This document shows, one piece after another, positions 33,542 through 42,590 of a DNA stretch of 64,000 nt (positions are counted from its first letter, which is position 1; the number at the start of each line of letters is the position of its first letter). Location of the stretch: contig CAJTZU010000002.1 in NCBI GenBank assembly GCA_910584165.1, positions 274,076 to 338,075 of the forward strand, read 5' to 3'. Below the pieces are notes generated by a model. That model was not told the origin of the DNA and searched no databases. It was given only the letters and a program-made list of their open reading frames with translations. The position numbers and the translations under genes were made by a program. The stretch is from an uncultured Bacilli bacterium. Its GTDB lineage: Bacteria; Bacillota_I; Bacilli_A; RF39; UBA660.

Positions 33542-34924
33542 ATGTTAGAACCAGTTTCAAATAAAATAGAAAAAGGAATTGAAAGTCAATATTTTAATAT
33601 TAAATATAGACCAGGATTAGAGAGCAAAAATTCAAAACTAGATATTCAGTGTAGTTCTTTATTAACCTATTTAGCTTTAGCAGATGTTTATCGCAACGAT
33701 AGAACTTTTAAAAATGCTAAAGAACAATTTTATAAGGCTTTATCATTTTGTCAAACTGAAGAGGAGTTAAGAAATTTAGATACTTTTTTAAAAGAAACTG
33801 CACAAATGGGTGGTTATGCTGAGCAACTTTATAGTGAGGTATCTACTCTTATTAATGTAAACGGTAAACAGATAGCAGAGCAAACTTTGCAAAGAGAAAA
33901 AGAAGAACGCCAAAAGCCAGTATCAAGAAGAACTCCAACAGGTATTGAAAGTCAATATTTTAGTATCAATTTTAGACCAGGAAATAAAAGTAAAAATTCA
34001 AAATTGTCTGTTCATTGTAGTTCTCTACTAACTGATTTAGCATTAGCAGATATTTATCGTGATGAACAATCTTTTAAAAAGGTTGAAGAAAATCTTTATA
34101 AGGCTTTATTATTTTGCCAAACAGAAGAAGAAATTCGAGAGTTAAGTCAATTTATAGTAGCAGCTTCAGATATTGGTGGATATGCTAATCAATTCCATGC
34201 AGAAAAAGCTACTTTAATTAGCCCTTATGGTAAAGAAAAAGCAGAAGAATATTTACAAAAAAGTCAAGAAAGAAAAGAAAAACCAGTTTCTAGAAGAGTA
34301 GACAAAGGTATTGAAAGTCAATATTTCGATATAGAATATAGACCAGGAAGAAAGAATCATAATTTTATTTTAGAAATTGAAGCAGCATCTTTATTAACTT
34401 ATTTGGCATTAGCAGATATTTATCGAAATGAAGATACTTTTGCAAAAGCACAAGAAAAGTTTTTTCAGGTATTAGCTTCTTGTACTACAGAAAAAGAAGT
34501 TCAAGAATTGGGAACGTTTTTACATATGGCTTCAGATATTGGTGGATATGCTAATAAGTTTTATCAAGAAAATATTACACGAGTGAGAAAAGGAATGCCT
34601 GAAGTTGAACAAGCTAAGCAAGTTGTTACAGAACAAAAGGTCACAAAACCGAAGGATGAAACGAGTATAGCAGATTTTAATAGACGTTATGCAGAAGCTA
34701 GTGAAAGGTTTAAAAAGGCAGCAACAGCCTCTAATTTAGATGATGAAGAAATTGCAGCACTATTAAAAGAATTTAATGAATTACAAGGTGAGTTATATGA
34801 TTTTAATGGAAAAGTTGCTAAAGAATTTATTTCAGAAACAGATTATGAATTAGATAAACAAATTGCTTGGTTGAGAAGTGCTTATCAAACGATTGAAGAA
34901 CTAAAAGCAACCTTTAATATTTAA
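33542..34924 (+). CDS. Protein of three tandem repeats, unrecognised family
   Basis: 460 residues from the ATG at 33542 (AGGAGG upstream). Three copies of a domain of about 95 residues lie at about 9-105, 130-230 and 255-350. Each begins GIESQYF, continues with a [YF]RPG turn, then SSLLTxLALADIYR, a helix ending CQTEEE-like, and G-GYA. Linkers contain a basic KPVSRR. A helical C-terminal part (about 370-460) follows. The repeat helices (LALADxYR, AKEQFYKAL) look TPR-like, but the GIESQYF/RPG part does not. No signal or membrane segment. Function unknown; likely a protein-binding scaffold. Confidence 0.75.
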   Translation: MLEPVSNKIEKGIESQYFNIKYRPGLESKNSKLDIQCSSLLTYLALADVYRNDRTFKNAKEQFYKALSFCQTEEELRNLDTFLKETAQMGGYAEQLYSEVSTLINVNGKQIAEQTLQREKEERQKPVSRRTPTGIESQYFSINFRPGNKSKNSKLSVHCSSLLTDLALADIYRDEQSFKKVEENLYKALLFCQTEEEIRELSQFIVAASDIGGYANQFHAEKATLISPYGKEKAEEYLQKSQERKEKPVSRRVDKGIESQYFDIEYRPGRKNHNFILEIEAASLLTYLALADIYRNEDTFAKAQEKFFQVLASCTTEKEVQELGTFLHMASDIGGYANKFYQENITRVRKGMPEVEQAKQVVTEQKVTKPKDETSIADFNRRYAEASERFKKAATASNLDDEEIAALLKEFNELQGELYDFNGKVAKEFISETDYELDKQIAWLRSAYQTIEELKATFNI

Positions 34925-34954
34925 GTCTTATGAATGATTTTCATAAGACTTTTT
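34923..34954 (+). terminator. Terminator after the triple-repeat gene
   Basis: AAGTCTTATGAA (34923-34934), five-base loop, TTCATAAGACTT (34940-34951), then T. Confidence 0.88.
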
Positions 34955-35008
34955 ATTTATTTGTTCTTTTACTAAAACTATTTTTCATATAGTAGAATAG
35001 GTGATTTA

Positions 35009-35656
35009 ATGCGTCATAGTTTTCAAATGTTATTTTTATTAATAGTAATGATTTGTACTTTTTCTTTCTTAAAAGTAAGAGGAGAAGAAATGCCTTTGGT
35101 AGGAAAAATCATTTATTTAGATGCTGGTCATGGAGGAGTAGATGCGGGAGCTACTTATAAAGATATATTAGAAAAGGATATTAATTTATCGATTGTGAAA
35201 TTATTAGCGCTTAAATTAGAATCTTTAGGTGCTACTGTCTATTTAACACGCTATGGGGATTATGATTTAAGTAATACCGGTGCTTATTATAGAAAACAAA
35301 GTGATTTATATAATAGAGCAAAGATTATAAATGATAGTGAAACAGATATTTATATTTCTATTCATTTAAACTCGACAACATCTTCTACTTGGTCTGGTGC
35401 ACAAGTATTCTATGATGATATTCATGAAGAAAATGAAAAGATTGCTAGTATTATGAAAGAGGCTTTAAATACTAAGCGAGAAATCTCAGAAATTGAGAAT
35501 ATGTATTTTAATAAACGAGTAGAAAAGCCAGGAATTTTAATTGAGGCTGGTTTTTTATCAAATAGTCATGATCGCTCTTTATTAATGAATGAAAAATATC
35601 AGGAAGAATTAACTGATAAAATTGTGCTAGGAATTGTTAATTATTTCATCACATAA
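35009..35656 (+). CDS. N-acetylmuramoyl-L-alanine amidase, CwlD-like
   Basis: 215 residues with an N-terminal signal or anchor helix (about 6-21) and an Amidase_3 domain. Zinc ligands and catalytic Glu are in place: His41 (LDAGHGG), Glu55, His119 (SIHLNS) and Glu179 (LIEAGFLSN). It cleaves the lactyl-peptide bond of peptidoglycan outside the membrane. The compact size without wall-binding domains resembles CwlD, which in spore formers makes muramic lactam, but no other sporulation genes are here, so that role is not claimed. Confidence 0.9.
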   Translation: MRHSFQMLFLLIVMICTFSFLKVRGEEMPLVGKIIYLDAGHGGVDAGATYKDILEKDINLSIVKLLALKLESLGATVYLTRYGDYDLSNTGAYYRKQSDLYNRAKIINDSETDIYISIHLNSTTSSTWSGAQVFYDDIHEENEKIASIMKEALNTKREISEIENMYFNKRVEKPGILIEAGFLSNSHDRSLLMNEKYQEELTDKIVLGIVNYFIT

Positions 35657-35718
35657 AATACACATAAAAGTCATATTTTTTTCAAATAATTTATGATATA
35701 ATGTGTTAAGGTGATAGT

Positions 35719-36657
35719 ATGAGAAGTAATAAGGTATTTAAGACTCTTGAAGAACAAATAGATATCCTTCGCTCTAAAGGCCTTATTGTCAATGATGAGG
35801 AGAAAGCAAAAAATATTTTGCTAAAAGAAAACTATTTCTTTATTAGTGGTTATAGGCATTTATTTATGAAATCTTATAATGATGGTAAATTTTTAGCAGG
35901 AACAACATTTGATGAATTATATGCTGTTTTTCAATTTGACCGTCAAGTACGTAATATTATGTTTAAACATATATTAGTAGTTGAAAATAACCTAAAATCT
36001 CTCATAAGTTATGTAATGTCAAAAAAATATGGTTTTCATGAAAAAGATTATTTAAATATTACGAACTTTACGCAAGACCCAATGAAGGTTCGTCAGGTTC
36101 ATGATGTTATTGACAAGATGAAAAGACAGATTCGTGTAAATGGAAAACAACATAGTGCTACTTCCCACTATCTTAGTAATTATGGATATATTCCTCTTTG
36201 GATTTCTGTAAAAGTATTATCATTTGGTATAGTTTCAGAACTTTATAGCATATTAAAAGAAGAGGAGCAAGAAGAAATTGCTAATATTTATAAGATAGAT
36301 ATTGCATCATTAGGCATCTACTTAGCGATTCTTTCTAATTATCGCAATTTATGTGCCCATGAAGATATTCTTTATGACCATCGTACTCAAAGAGCTATTC
36401 CTGATACAAAGTATCATTATCAATTAAGTATTGATAAAAATGATGAAGACGAATATATCTATGGTAAGAATGATTTATTTTCTGTGATTATTATTTTAAG
36501 ACAAATGTTATCAGAGGAAGAATTTAGAAATTTAGTTTATGAAATAGGTTATGAGATTGACATATTAGATGGCAAAGTAAATGTATTACCATTAAATCAG
36601 TTACTTAATAAAATAAGTTTTCCAAATAATTGGCGAGATATTTTAGAAATACATTAG
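35719..36657 (+). CDS. Abi-family (Abi_2, AbiD/F-like) HEPN protein
   Basis: 312 residues matching Abi_2: TLEEQIDILRSKGLIV, YRHLF, FQFDRQVRNIMFKHILVVENNLKSLISY, and a HEPN ribonuclease-like RxxxxH motif at Arg209-His214 (NYRNLCAHED). Such genes block phage growth (abortive infection) in Lactococcus. An extended -10 (TGA-TATAAT, 35694-35702) and GGTGATAGT lie upstream. The stop TAG is part of the TAGGAGG ribosome site of htrA, so the two are linked in one transcript, an unusual home for a defence gene. Confidence 0.85.
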   Translation: MRSNKVFKTLEEQIDILRSKGLIVNDEEKAKNILLKENYFFISGYRHLFMKSYNDGKFLAGTTFDELYAVFQFDRQVRNIMFKHILVVENNLKSLISYVMSKKYGFHEKDYLNITNFTQDPMKVRQVHDVIDKMKRQIRVNGKQHSATSHYLSNYGYIPLWISVKVLSFGIVSELYSILKEEEQEEIANIYKIDIASLGIYLAILSNYRNLCAHEDILYDHRTQRAIPDTKYHYQLSIDKNDEDEYIYGKNDLFSVIIILRQMLSEEEFRNLVYEIGYEIDILDGKVNVLPLNQLLNKISFPNNWRDILEIH

Positions 36658-36665
36658 GAGGTAAT

Positions 36666-37739
36666 ATGATCAAAAAATATGGTGGATATGTATTGACAGT
36701 AATTCTTTCTATGATAGTCGGTATTACTGGTACATATTTTATTATGAAAAATAATATAAAAAATACAGAAGTTACAAAAACAATATCAGAAGTTAGTATT
36801 ACAGAAGAAAATACTATTAAATCTTCTATAGATAAGATTTATAAAGCAACTGTATTGATAGAATCTTATCAAAGAGGTAAAGTTGCTGGAAGTGGTTCTG
36901 GGTTTATTTATAAGCAGGATGATAAGTATGGATATGTATTGACAAATAATCATGTAGTAGAATCTGCTACTAATGTTAAGGTAATTAATGCTGAAGGAGT
37001 AGAAGTAGATGCAGAAGTTTTAGGAACTGATGTCTATATGGATATAGCAGTTCTTCGTATTTCTAAAGATTCTATTTTACAGGTAGCAACGATTGGTGAT
37101 AGTAGTAATTCTTCATTAGGGGATACTGTATTTACGGTAGGTTCCCCTGAAGGAAGAGAATTTATGGGGACAGTTACGAAAGGAATTTTATCTGGAAAAG
37201 ATAGAGAAGTAGCTGTTAAATTATCTAATGGTAGTTATATAATGTCTGTTTTACAGACTGATGCAGCTATTAACCCAGGAAATAGTGGTGGCCCTCTTGT
37301 TAATATTAATGGAGAAGTAATTGGTATTAATTCTTTAAAATTAGTAGAAGCAGAAATTGAAGGTATGGGATTTTCATTACCGATTGAAGAAGTAATGCTT
37401 TATGTAGATAGATTAGAGGCTGGTCAAAAGATAGAAAGACCAACAATAGGATTAGAATTATTTGATGTGGCTAATACGTATATGCTTCAATATTATCAAA
37501 TTAAATTGAGTGATGATATTAAAGAAGGAGTTTTAATCTATCGGGTTGTAGATAACTCTGCAGCTTCTAATGCAGGATTAAAATCTGGTGATGTTATAAC
37601 AGCTGTTGATGGTACAAAAGTAAGTGATGTAACTCATTTTCGATATTTATTATATAAACATAGTATTGGTGACACTATTAAAATAACTTATATTAGAGAT
37701 GGTAAAGAAAGTACTATGGATGTAAAACTTAATAAATAA
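36666..37739 (+). CDS. HtrA/DegP-type membrane-anchored serine protease
   Basis: 357 residues from the ATG at 36666, with TAGGAGG right upstream. An N-terminal membrane helix (about 7-27), a trypsin-like domain with the triad His96 (TNNHVV), Asp126 (YMDIAVL) and Ser207 (NPGNSGGPLV), and one C-terminal PDZ domain (about 260-350, GDVITAVDGTKVSD). It degrades misfolded exported proteins outside the membrane. HtrA proteins are usually under envelope-stress control; here it follows the Abi gene by only eight bases. Confidence 0.93.
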   Translation: MIKKYGGYVLTVILSMIVGITGTYFIMKNNIKNTEVTKTISEVSITEENTIKSSIDKIYKATVLIESYQRGKVAGSGSGFIYKQDDKYGYVLTNNHVVESATNVKVINAEGVEVDAEVLGTDVYMDIAVLRISKDSILQVATIGDSSNSSLGDTVFTVGSPEGREFMGTVTKGILSGKDREVAVKLSNGSYIMSVLQTDAAINPGNSGGPLVNINGEVIGINSLKLVEAEIEGMGFSLPIEEVMLYVDRLEAGQKIERPTIGLELFDVANTYMLQYYQIKLSDDIKEGVLIYRVVDNSAASNAGLKSGDVITAVDGTKVSDVTHFRYLLYKHSIGDTIKITYIRDGKESTMDVKLNK

Positions 37740-37772
37740 AAGGATAACAAAGTAAAACTGTTATCCTTTTTT
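37738..37772 (+). terminator. Terminator after htrA
   Basis: AAAAGGATAACA (37738-37749), nine-base loop, TGTTATCCTTTT (37759-37770), more T. A strong hairpin. Confidence 0.92.
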
Positions 37773-37824
37773 GATAAAATAAAGCATTTCTGTTATAATA
37801 TGTTGTACATGGGAGGAATGTTTT

Positions 37825-38538
37825 TTGAAAGTATTAATGATAATTCCTGCTTATAATGAAGAAAAAAGTATTAAAAGTACCGTTAGTTCTTTAAAAAAAG
37901 CAAAGCTAAAAGGGGATACGCTTGATTATATTATTATAAATGATGGTTCTAAAGATTATACAAAAGAAGTATGTGAAAAAGAAAAACTAAATTATATAGA
38001 TTTACCAGTCAATTTAGGAATAGGTGGCGCTGTTCAAACTGGTTACAAATATGCTTTAGAAAATAATTATGATATTGCTATTCAGTTTGATGGTGATGGG
38101 CAACATGATGCTTCATATATATCTAACCTAATAGAAGAGATAAAAAAAGGAAATAATATTGTAATTGGTTCTCGTTATGTTTCAGATTTGAGTGAATTTC
38201 GCTCAACAGCATTAAGACGTTTAGGAAGCAATCTATTATCTTTTTTGATTAAAATATGTACAGGAAAAAAAATATATGACCCTACTAGTGGTTTCCGTGC
38301 AGGAGATAAGGAAATTATTAAACTTTTTGCGAATGATTATCCAACAGATTATCCAGAACCTGATACTATTGTGACTGTTATAAAAAAGGGATATACAGTT
38401 TCTGAGATACCTGTTAAAATGCAAGAAAGAATTAGTGGAAAGAGTTCTTTAAGTAGTCCTATTAAAGCATCTTTTTATATGATAAAAGTAAGTATTGCTA
38501 TTATTGTATCTGCATTATCTCATAGGAGGGGAAAATAA
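37825..38538 (+). CDS. GT2 glycosyltransferase, polyprenyl-phosphate sugar synthase-like
   Basis: 237 residues, TTG start eight bases after GGGAGG. A single GT2 domain with MIIPAYNEE, YIIINDGSKD, LPVNLGIGGAVQTG, QFDGDGQHD and YDPTSGFRA, the pattern of dolichyl/undecaprenyl-phosphate mannosyl- or glucosyltransferases. It would load a sugar on the lipid carrier at the inner membrane face. The next genes (DUF2304, GtrA) are its usual partners in sugar-lipid flipping. Confidence 0.9.
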   Translation: MKVLMIIPAYNEEKSIKSTVSSLKKAKLKGDTLDYIIINDGSKDYTKEVCEKEKLNYIDLPVNLGIGGAVQTGYKYALENNYDIAIQFDGDGQHDASYISNLIEEIKKGNNIVIGSRYVSDLSEFRSTALRRLGSNLLSFLIKICTGKKIYDPTSGFRAGDKEIIKLFANDYPTDYPEPDTIVTVIKKGYTVSEIPVKMQERISGKSSLSSPIKASFYMIKVSIAIIVSALSHRRGK

Positions 38539-38539
38539 A

Positions 38540-38908
38540 ATGCCTAATGAATTAATTATCTTTTTATTAGTAATATGTTGTTTTTTCTTATTTAATATAT
38601 GGCGTTTAGTAAGTAAGAAAAAAATATTATTAAAACATGCTATTCTATGGAGTTTATTAACAATTGCTATTATGATAGCAACTTTAACAACTCATTTTTT
38701 AAAGAAGATTTCTGATTTTGTGGGAATTCAAGAAGTATCCAATATGATTTTCTTATTTGGTTTCTTAGTATTGTTAGTAATTTCTTTTATTTTAACAACA
38801 ACTGTTTCCAAACAAAAAATGACTTTAGTTACTTTGACACAGGAGTTAGCGCTTACAAATAAAAGAATAAAGGAGATAGAAAATGATAAAACTTCTTCAA
38901 AAGTATAG
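38540..38908 (+). CDS. DUF2304 membrane protein
   Basis: 122 residues from the ATG at 38540 (AGGAGGGG upstream). Three hydrophobic segments (about 4-22, 34-52, 70-88) and a helical cytoplasmic tail, matching DUF2304, a small family nearly always beside a GT2 glycosyltransferase of this type. The role is not established; it probably helps lipid-linked sugar synthesis. It overlaps the GtrA gene by 26 bases. Confidence 0.8.
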   Translation: MPNELIIFLLVICCFFLFNIWRLVSKKKILLKHAILWSLLTIAIMIATLTTHFLKKISDFVGIQEVSNMIFLFGFLVLLVISFILTTTVSKQKMTLVTLTQELALTNKRIKEIENDKTSSKV

Positions 38909-39296
38909 TACTTTTTTGAAATATATTTTTTCAGCAGGTACTTCTTTTTTAATAGATTTAATTTTATTTAAACTATTTTCAGTACTTTTCAAAAGTAGTA
39001 TTGGGGATTATGCTATTATTATAGGAACTGTATTGGCGCGTATTTTATCCTCATTTTATAATTATTTAATGAATCGTAATGCAGTATTTCAATCTGATAA
39101 AAAAGGAATGGACACAAAAACATTTGTAAAATATTATATATTAGTAGTCATTCAAATGCTTGTATCTTCTGGATTAGTATTTATTGGTTATCGATTATTA
39201 AAAATAGAAGAATTATTTGTTAAAATACCAGTAGATATTCTTTTATTTATGGTTAATTATTTTGTTCAGAAAAAATTTATTTTCAGTCAGGAATAG
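38883..39296 (+). CDS. GtrA-family membrane protein
   Basis: 137 residues with four hydrophobic helices, matching GtrA (FLKYIFSAGTSFLIDL ... NYLMNRNAVF ... VNYFVQKKFIF). Phage GtrA proteins flip undecaprenyl-phosphate-linked glucose for surface glycan glucosylation. Placed after GT2 and DUF2304 and before a polytopic transferase-like gene, it fits a flippase step. Confidence 0.9.
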   Translation: MIKLLQKYSTFLKYIFSAGTSFLIDLILFKLFSVLFKSSIGDYAIIIGTVLARILSSFYNYLMNRNAVFQSDKKGMDTKTFVKYYILVVIQMLVSSGLVFIGYRLLKIEELFVKIPVDILLFMVNYFVQKKFIFSQE

Positions 39297-39305
39297 GTGA
39301 ATAGT

Positions 39306-41135
39306 ATGAAAAAGAATTGGTATCATATAAAATGTTTTTTACTAGCTATAGCGACTTCTTTTGGTTTGTTAGCAGAATTCAGTTTAAAGAAGGGTTATTT
39401 AACCCCTCGTCTTAATAATAGTAATTTTTCTTTTTTGATTTTAGGAATTTTTTTCTTTTGGTTTTATGAGCGCTTTTTAAAAGAAAAGAAAAAAAATCGT
39501 GTCTTTCAACTATTATCTTTATTATTTAGTTTCTTTTTAGTATTTGGTTATAGTTACGATGTAGTTGGAAATGCTTCTTTGGTGACTTCTAATTTTATGT
39601 TTATAAGTTTTTCTGTGATTAAATATGTTGCTTTTTACCAGATGTTTTCTACTACTTTACATATTCTATACCATTTTATTATTACCTATAATATAAAAGA
39701 AAAAGTAACAAAGTCAAAAATTAATGAGTTATTTCAGAAACATCCATTCTTATTTCCATTTTGTTTTATCATTATTTGCTACATTCCTTATTTGACTGCT
39801 TTTTCACCAGCTGTTATGTGCTACGACCCAGCTAATCAAATTAAAGAGGTCATGGGAATTCATACGCGCTATATGGATAGTGTTGTGCTGTTAGACCCAA
39901 ATGTTACGATTACTAATTTTAACCCTATCATTCATACTTTATTAATTGGAGGATGCTTTAAATTAGGATATAATCTTGGTAGTGTAAATGCTGGCTTATT
40001 TTTATATACCATAATCCAAACTTGTATTTTAGTAAGTATTTTATCTTATTCTATTTTTTACATGAAAAAGGAAGGGGTATCAAATAAATTTCTTTGGTTA
40101 ACTTTATTAATATATGCTTTAGTACCAGTATTTCCTTTTTATGCAGTTGCAACTGTAAAAGATACTATTTTTAGTGCTTTCATTTTACTTTACGTTATTA
40201 AGCTCTATGATGTTATTAAATATGATGGTACTAGAAAGAAATATATATTCCTTTTTATGACTGCGTTGATGGTAATATTATTTAGAAATAATGGATTTTA
40301 CACTATCTTACTTAGTATGCCTTTTTTATTGATTGCTGAAAAAAAGAAAAGGAAACCAATTTGTATTGTTCTTTTATTATTAATAATATTTCATGTAGGA
40401 TATGGAAAAATTTTATTGCCAAGCCTTAAAATTAGTAATACTAGTATAAGAGAAGTATTGTCTATTCCTTTTCAACAGACAGCTAGGGTAGTAAAGCTTC
40501 ATAAAGATGAAATTCCTGAAGATGAAAAAGAGGTAATTGATTATTTACTTGATTTCGAAACTTTAGGTGAAAGATATCAATCTGATATTTCTGATCCTGT
40601 TAAGAACGAATATAATAAAGAAGCTACTAGTGAAGATTTGATGAATTATTTTAAAGTATGGTTTCAGCAGTTCTTGCGATATCCTGTTGATTATTTAGAT
40701 GCGACAATTAGTAATGTTTACGGTTATTTTTATCCTAATACTTCTAAATGGTATATTTATACAGATTATAAAAATAAGTTAGAAGAGGAAGGATTTGATG
40801 ATCATTTTATTATGCCTGATTGGGTAAGAAAACCACTGATTGATTATGGAGAAACATTCCCATATATTCCTATTGTTGGTAGTTTTGTTAATATTGGAAT
40901 TGTTGTATGGATTTACTTTATTATGTTAGGGTTCTTACTGGTTAATAAAAAGGGTAAATATTTACCAGTATTACTTCCAGCACTATCTTTAATATTAGTT
41001 TGTGTAGCAAGCCCTGTTAATACTTATTTTAGATATGCACAACCATATGTTTTTGCTCTACCAGTTACGATGTTTTTGTTATATCAAATTCTTACTAAAG
41101 AAAATAAGAAGAAAAAAGAAGAAATATCAAAATAA
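39306..41135 (+). CDS. Polytopic membrane protein, DUF6020-like
   Basis: 609 residues from the ATG at 39306 (AGGTGAATAGT upstream). About 12 membrane helices, with an outside loop motif YDPANQI ... NFNPIIHTL that recalls the DUF6020 family, thought to be related to GT-C glycosyltransferases. A periplasm-side soluble segment of about 90 residues (after 390) lies between helices. In this operon it would be the enzyme that uses the flipped lipid-linked sugar; that is inference from context. Confidence 0.72.
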   Translation: MKKNWYHIKCFLLAIATSFGLLAEFSLKKGYLTPRLNNSNFSFLILGIFFFWFYERFLKEKKKNRVFQLLSLLFSFFLVFGYSYDVVGNASLVTSNFMFISFSVIKYVAFYQMFSTTLHILYHFIITYNIKEKVTKSKINELFQKHPFLFPFCFIIICYIPYLTAFSPAVMCYDPANQIKEVMGIHTRYMDSVVLLDPNVTITNFNPIIHTLLIGGCFKLGYNLGSVNAGLFLYTIIQTCILVSILSYSIFYMKKEGVSNKFLWLTLLIYALVPVFPFYAVATVKDTIFSAFILLYVIKLYDVIKYDGTRKKYIFLFMTALMVILFRNNGFYTILLSMPFLLIAEKKKRKPICIVLLLLIIFHVGYGKILLPSLKISNTSIREVLSIPFQQTARVVKLHKDEIPEDEKEVIDYLLDFETLGERYQSDISDPVKNEYNKEATSEDLMNYFKVWFQQFLRYPVDYLDATISNVYGYFYPNTSKWYIYTDYKNKLEEEGFDDHFIMPDWVRKPLIDYGETFPYIPIVGSFVNIGIVVWIYFIMLGFLLVNKKGKYLPVLLPALSLILVCVASPVNTYFRYAQPYVFALPVTMFLLYQILTKENKKKKEEISK

Positions 41136-41149
41136 TATTTCTTCTTTTT
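41113..41149 (+). terminator. Terminator after the glycan operon
   Basis: A perfect 15-bp stem (41113-41127 with 41135-41149), the left arm inside the end of the preceding gene, with T at the end. Confidence 0.88.
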
Positions 41150-41173
41150 GTATATATTTAAATAGGTGATTAG

Positions 41174-42517
41174 ATGAGTAAATATGTAATTTTAAACCCC
41201 ACTCATGGAGGTACAGATTCTGGAAAAACAAATGGTAATGTGAAGGAAAGTGATTATACTTTAAAAATTGCAAATGAAATTAGTAGATTATTAAATAATA
41301 GTGGCATTGCGAATAAATTACTTAGAACGGATAATCAAACTATTTCTAGAGAAGCTCGTATTCATGATATTGTAATGAATAGTCCCGATTCTAAAGACAC
41401 TATTGTACTATCCATTGGAATGGATAGTGGTGATGCAGGAATAGAAATTGTTTATGCGTTAAGAAATACGGATAAATTAGCAGCTATGATGGCAAATAAT
41501 TTAGAGAATACTGGTTATGCAGTTTCTAAATATTATGCGAGAAGATTACCAGGAAATACCAGTCAGGATTATTATGATATTTTAAGAGAAACGGGAAAAA
41601 GGGAGTCGCTTATTATTGATTATGGTAATTTAAGTGATGCTTCTTTTTTAGAAAATAATTGGAAGCAGTTAGCAGAAATTACAGCAAAAACAATTCAAAA
41701 TTATTTAGGGGAGGTAGGAAACTTTTATACTGTTCAAAAGGGTGACAGTTTGTATAGTATTGCTACTAAATATGGTATTACTGTTAGCGATTTACAAAAA
41801 GTTAACAATCTTGGAACAAACTTTCTTTCAGTAGGCCAAAAGTTACTTATTCCAGAGATAACAGAAGAACCAGAGGAACCATCTGGGGATAATTTATATA
41901 CTGTAAAGAGTGGGGATACCCTTTATAGTATTGCAGGAAAATATGGTATTACAGTAGATAGTTTAAAACAGTCAAATAACTTAACAAGTAATAATTTAAA
42001 AGTAGGACAAAAACTTATTATTCCAGAAAATAATTCTAATTCAAATAGTATTAATTATACAGTAAAATCAGGTGATACGTTGTATGGAATAGCTTCTAAA
42101 TATGGGGTTAGTGTTGAAGAACTAAAAAGAGTAAATAATTTAACAAATAATTTATTACAAATTGGTCAAAAATTATTAATACCAAATGGTATTTCTGATA
42201 TCCCATCTACTAGCAATCAAAAAACTTATACAGTACAAAAGGGAGATAATTTATATAGTATAGCAAATAGTTATGGGGTAACAGTAGATTCTATAAAAAA
42301 TTTGAATGGATTAAAAAATAATCTACTTCAAATTAATCAAGTTTTAAAAATCCCATCAGAAAACAGTAGTTCTAATAATCAAGTATATATTGTAAAAAGA
42401 GGAGATAATCTTTACAATATTGCTCAGAAATATAATGTTAGTGTTGCATCTCTTATGAGTGCTAATAATTTATCAAGTACCTTATTAAACATAGGACAAA
42501 AGTTAATAATTCCTTAA
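41174..42517 (+). CDS. Degenerate amidase with five LysM domains
   Basis: 447 residues. An Amidase_3-like domain (about 1-175) followed by five LysM peptidoglycan-binding repeats (about 184-447), each of the [YF][TI]V..GD.LY.IA..Y form. The catalytic set is incomplete compared with the paralogue at 48006: His11 and Glu25 remain, but the second zinc His is Gly82 (SIGMD instead of SNHLN) and the last catalytic Glu is Asp149 (IIDYG instead of IVEYG). It is therefore probably inactive and may only bind wall. No signal peptide is visible in the first 30 residues, which leaves its export unexplained. Confidence 0.85.
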   Translation: MSKYVILNPTHGGTDSGKTNGNVKESDYTLKIANEISRLLNNSGIANKLLRTDNQTISREARIHDIVMNSPDSKDTIVLSIGMDSGDAGIEIVYALRNTDKLAAMMANNLENTGYAVSKYYARRLPGNTSQDYYDILRETGKRESLIIDYGNLSDASFLENNWKQLAEITAKTIQNYLGEVGNFYTVQKGDSLYSIATKYGITVSDLQKVNNLGTNFLSVGQKLLIPEITEEPEEPSGDNLYTVKSGDTLYSIAGKYGITVDSLKQSNNLTSNNLKVGQKLIIPENNSNSNSINYTVKSGDTLYGIASKYGVSVEELKRVNNLTNNLLQIGQKLLIPNGISDIPSTSNQKTYTVQKGDNLYSIANSYGVTVDSIKNLNGLKNNLLQINQVLKIPSENSSSNNQVYIVKRGDNLYNIAQKYNVSVASLMSANNLSSTLLNIGQKLIIP

Positions 42518-42536
42518 ATCAGAAAATATTTCTTGG

Positions 42537-42565
42537 TTGCTTTTTCTAAGTACATATATTATAAT
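42537..42565 (+). promoter_or_regulatory. Promoter of the first FemAB gene
   Basis: TTGCTT (42537-42542), 17-base spacer, TATAAT (42560-42565). The same boxes and spacing occur before the second FemAB gene on the other strand. Confidence 0.7.
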
Positions 42566-42590
42566 AAGCATTAGAATGTAGGTAGATAAA

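Noticed and set aside
41700..42517. Regular repeats that might be a CRISPR array or tandem DNA repeats
   Set aside because: They are LysM codon repeats within one frame, varied at DNA level; no CRISPR repeat-spacer pattern or cas gene occurs in the window.
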